Positions 5,564 to 6,139 of a DNA stretch of 6,139 nucleotides are shown in pieces; the first letter of the stretch is position 1, and each line of letters starts with the position of its first letter. Source of the stretch: JANNYA01 sp043754435 (GTDB taxonomy: Bacteria; Pseudomonadota; Gammaproteobacteria; Xanthomonadales; SZUA-5); assembly GCA_043754435.1 (NCBI GenBank), contig JAYUUS010000035.1, forward strand, positions 1-6,139. Reading direction: 5' to 3'. Position numbers and translations under genes: made by a program. The notes below the pieces were generated by a model. That model worked only from the letters and a program-made list of their open reading frames with translations, was not told the DNA's origin and made no database searches.

Positions 5564-5567
5564 CCTC
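5564..5567 (-). promoter_or_regulatory. Shine-Dalgarno supporting a TTG start for the mgtC-like gene
   Basis: Minus-strand GAGG is separated by 7 bases from the TTG at 5556-5554. It lies in the short gap after the RND gene stop at 5578. The later ATG at 5529 has only a GGA 4 bases upstream, which is a weaker site. Confidence 0.5.
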
Positions 5568-5577
5568 GATACTGTCG

Positions 5578-6139
5578 TCATTCCGGCAGAGTCTTTTTTG
5601 AAATAGAGTTAATCCGCACGTCCTTAGCTTTCACCACCCCAAAACACGCCAAAATCCAAGGAAATATCAGCAAATTCAGCACTGTAGAAGTCATTAGCCC
5701 GCCCAAAATAACCTGCGCCATCGGCCCCTGCACCTCGCGCCCCGCTTCGCCGCTTTCCAGCGCCAGGGGCACTAGCGCTAATGCCGTGACCAGTGCGGTC
5801 AGGAAAATAGGCGTGAAGCGTGCGTGCGTGGCAGCCAGCACGCGCTGGCCTTTCGAGAGCAGTTCATCCGCCTCGTTGCTGTGATCAAAATGCGCAAGTA
5901 ATAAAATGGCGTTGCGCGCGGCAATGCCAAACAGCGTTACAAAACCGACCAGCGCGCCAATGCTGAGCAATTTGCCAGTAAACCACGCCACCGCCAACCC
6001 GCCGACCAAGGCGAACGGCGTACTCAGCAGCACTAACGCCGCCTGACGCGGGCCCAGCGCGAATGCTAATAACACCGAGATCAGCAACAGGGCAATGCCG
6101 CAATGTTTTGCAAGCTCCCATGCGGCTGCGTTTGCCGCG
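5578..6139 (-). CDS. RND efflux permease of the heavy-metal type (CusA/CzcA-like), C-terminal end
   Basis: The last 186 residues of a protein that enters from the right edge; full-length relatives have about 1,020-1,060 residues. The visible part holds the final membrane helices of the inner-membrane proton-driven pump. It carries family words for the HME (heavy-metal efflux) branch of RND proteins: ALVGGLAVAWFTGKLLSIGA, VGFVTLFGIAARNAILLL, and the distinctive GREVQGPMAQVILGGLMTST followed by VLNLLIFP. In full systems this subunit works with a periplasmic adaptor and an outer-membrane channel to expel Cu/Ag or Co/Zn/Cd. The metal cannot be told from this end, because the substrate-defining residues lie outside the window. 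The protein closes with a short basic tail, KKTLPE. The mgtC-like gene starts 21 bases after the stop with no terminator between, so the two are probably one operon. No frameshift is visible in the part shown. Confidence 0.92.
   Translation of the reverse strand, partial: AANAAAWELAKHCGIALLLISVLLAFALGPRQAALVLLSTPFALVGGLAVAWFTGKLLSIGALVGFVTLFGIAARNAILLLAHFDHSNEADELLSKGQRVLAATHARFTPIFLTALVTALALVPLALESGEAGREVQGPMAQVILGGLMTSTVLNLLIFPWILACFGVVKAKDVRINSISKKTLPE

Noticed and set aside
5489..5884. Plus-strand reading frame of 131 codons spanning the mgtC/RND junction
   Set aside because: It runs antisense to two genes with clear family motifs and has no domain or ribosome site.
1..6139. CRISPR array, prophage or integrative-element boundary
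   Set aside because: There are no regularly spaced direct repeats, no integrase, and no duplicated attachment-like sequence in the window; the only mobile element is the IS end at the left.

Overview
The window looks like a chromosomal segment of a proteobacterium, most likely gammaproteobacterial (a beta cannot be excluded). The main reason is the threonyl-tRNA synthetase. Its catalytic and zinc residues fall at the same residue numbers as in the E. coli enzyme, and its wording resembles Legionella- and Pseudomonas-type ThrRS from memory; no alignment was run. G+C is judged by eye to be near one half. No plasmid or phage backbone genes are visible apart from one insertion sequence end.

Layout, left to right. 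(1) Positions 1 to about 440 hold one end of an IS5-family insertion sequence; the transposase reads leftward and runs off the window. (2) Three minus-strand genes follow in reading order 2728 to 447. They encode a 250-residue protein I do not recognise, a PIN-domain nuclease starting 3 bases after it, and, after an 83-base gap, an EamA/DMT-type ten-helix transporter. The first two form a tight pair that looks like a non-standard toxin-antitoxin or RNase module. (3) A 336-base gap contains the divergent upstream regions, a TTGACA box inside an imperfect inverted repeat, and a terminator-like hairpin ahead of thrS. (4) thrS is the only plus-strand gene; it is complete, and its neighbour is not infC. 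(5) A strong inverted repeat without a T-run separates thrS from two convergent minus-strand genes. These are a short MgtC/SapB-family membrane protein and, 21 bases upstream of it, the C-terminal end of a heavy-metal-type RND efflux permease that runs off the right edge.

Functionally the window is a mosaic. thrS is a housekeeping gene, the left side is accessory (IS, PIN pair, metabolite exporter-like protein), and the right side is a probable metal-efflux operon tail with an MgtC protein. The best candidate for an undescribed system is the 250-residue protein plus PIN protein pair. The best small-scale oddities are an 11-bp perfect palindrome inside mgtC and a hairpin that would bury the transposase start codon.
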